From positions 67,228-131,227 of the forward strand of contig CALUCE010000003.1 of the NCBI GenBank assembly GCA_943914475.1: a stretch of DNA of 64,000 bases. The letters run 5' to 3'. The translations under genes were made by a program, and so were the position numbers. This DNA comes from an uncultured Anaerococcus sp. (lineage in GTDB: Bacteria > Bacillota > Clostridia > Tissierellales > Peptoniphilaceae). Shown here in pieces: positions 63,183 to 64,000 of this stretch (its first letter is position 1; each line of letters starts with the position of its first letter). The notes under the pieces were generated by a model. It did not search any database. It had not been told where the DNA came from and saw nothing but the letters and a program-made list of their open reading frames with translations.

Positions 63183-63999
63183 ACTTAGTTCCTATGCTCT
63201 CTAAATATTTTTTATAGAGTTTGAAATACTTTCCTTTTAATTTTATAAGTTCACAGTGATTACCTATTTCTAATATTCTACCATTTTCTAAATAAATAAT
63301 CTTTGTAAAATCCGAATAATAAGTAGAAAATTTATGTGTAACTAAGATTAATAGTTTATTCGATAATCTTGCCCCAATTTCCTCAAAATGTTTATTAAAA
63401 TATTCTATGTCAATAGATGAGTCTGGTTCGTCAAAAACGAATACATCAGATTCTTTTAATAAGCTCCTGGCTATTGCAAGTTTTTGCCACTGTCCAAATG
63501 ACAATTCCTTAGCTCCATCAAACCATATACCCAACATTTGATTTAAATCCCTATTATATAATTTTAATTCTTCAAACAAATTCAAGCTTTCAGAATATTT
63601 AACTAGTTCTATATCATTATTAAGTATATCTAAATTTGAGCATGCGATATTTTCAGCAACTGTTGATTCAAATTTAGTAAAATCTTGGAATAACACAGAC
63701 ATTTTCTTATAAAGATCCCTCTTGTTAATTTTTTTAATATTTATGTCGTTTATTAAAATTTCACCTTTATAATCTTCATATAAACCCATGATTAATTTAA
63801 TCAAGGTTGTTTTTCCACAACCATTAAGGCCACATATAGCTACCCTTTCATTTTTTTCCATTCTAAAACTTATATCTTTTAGAATATAGTCATTACTATT
63901 TGGATATTTAAATGATAAATTAACAAGTTCTATTGAATTTATTTTATCAATAATAACATTCTTTTCTTTATCTTCTTTAAGATTTATAAAAGTATAGTA
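63154..63999 (-). CDS. ABC exporter of lantibiotic type, C-terminal part (cut by window edge)
   Basis: The frame stays open from the stop at 63154 to the right edge, so the first visible ATG (63861) is internal. SIELVNLSFKYPNSN is followed by Walker A CGLNGCGKTT, Q-loop LFQDF, signature ELSFGQWQKLAIARSL, Walker B VFVFDEPDSSID and H-loop THKF. An LS.GQWQK signature is usual in lanthipeptide exporters (NisT/SpaT type). The membrane domain lies outside the window. Overlap with the permease gene shows one operon. Confidence 0.8.
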   Translation of the reverse strand, partial: YYTFINLKEDKEKNVIIDKINSIELVNLSFKYPNSNDYILKDISFRMEKNERVAICGLNGCGKTTLIKLIMGLYEDYKGEILINDINIKKINKRDLYKKMSVLFQDFTKFESTVAENIACSNLDILNNDIELVKYSESLNLFEELKLYNRDLNQMLGIWFDGAKELSFGQWQKLAIARSLLKESDVFVFDEPDSSIDIEYFNKHFEEIGARLSNKLLILVTHKFSTYYSDFTKIIYLENGRILEIGNHCELIKLKGKYFKLYKKYLESIGTKYEERTKINI

Positions 64000-64000
64000 T

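Noticed and set aside
1..64000. CRISPR arrays, IS elements, prophage or integration boundaries
   Set aside because: No regularly spaced repeats, transposase, integrase or phage structural genes were seen; base composition and gene style are uniform.

Overview
The window reads as a chromosomal segment of a low-GC, anaerobic Gram-positive bacterium. The gene complement (Rex, rubredoxin, Asp23/AmaP, ClpX/ClpP/Lon, CdaA, BMP-type nucleoside uptake, many ABC exporters, no outer-membrane genes) and the Clostridia-like protein sequences suggest the Peptoniphilaceae (Anaerococcus/Peptoniphilus-like). That placement is an inference. Coding density is high, most genes lie on the minus strand in long operons, and intrinsic terminators with long U-tracts separate most units. 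There is no rRNA, CRISPR array, insertion sequence or prophage. One tRNA is present (tRNA-Pro).

Layout, left to right. (1) 1-5385: a sigma-54 controlled catabolic unit on the minus strand. It holds a PAS/AAA+/Fis activator and an operon of split AtuA (N- and C-terminal proteins), class II HMG-CoA reductase, a small membrane protein and a TctA-like permease cut by the window edge. A textbook -24/-12 promoter lies in front of it. (2) 5600-9990: M18 aminopeptidase with a thiamine-binding-type protein, divergent xanthine phosphoribosyltransferase, and a lipoprotein flavin reductase of the FMN-binding/fumarate reductase type. (3) 9989-19325: housekeeping operons, tig-clpP-clpX-lon-ysxC and cdaA-cdaR-cca. 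(4) 19447-21163: two tandem paralogous secreted proteins with Ltp-type repeats, each interrupted by exactly one in-frame stop. (5) 21285-28096: one long operon of AI-2E-family permease, papain-like putative peptidase, YqfO/Nif3-like small protein, malQ, glycogen phosphorylase and ZIP metal transporter. Divergent thiN follows.

(6) 28901-36479: ArsC/Spx-like protein, amaP-DUF2273-asp23, typA-membrane protein-rex-ABC-F (a Rex-like site overlaps the typA promoter), an RsbW-like kinase-fold protein and rubredoxin. (7) 36591-41662: membrane and surface proteins, YitT, a CofE-like protein, a zinc-ribbon protein and sirtuin. (8) 41675-45107: an operon headed by a lipid-anchored barnase with its barstar, followed by a GntR regulator and an ABC transporter. 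(9) 45149-53441: TudS-like DUF523 protein, tRNA-Pro, GltS, a complete nucleoside ABC importer (bmpA-nupOPQ) and M42 aminopeptidase. (10) 53512-64000: a heterodimeric ABC exporter, glpF plus a GlpO-like oxidoreductase behind a structured leader, and an ABC-2 type transporter joined to a partial lantibiotic-type ABC exporter that runs off the right edge.

The most noteworthy units are the sigma-54/AtuA/HMG-CoA reductase locus, the lipo-barnase/barstar module at the head of a regulated ABC operon, and the twin nonsense-carrying Ltp-type paralogs.
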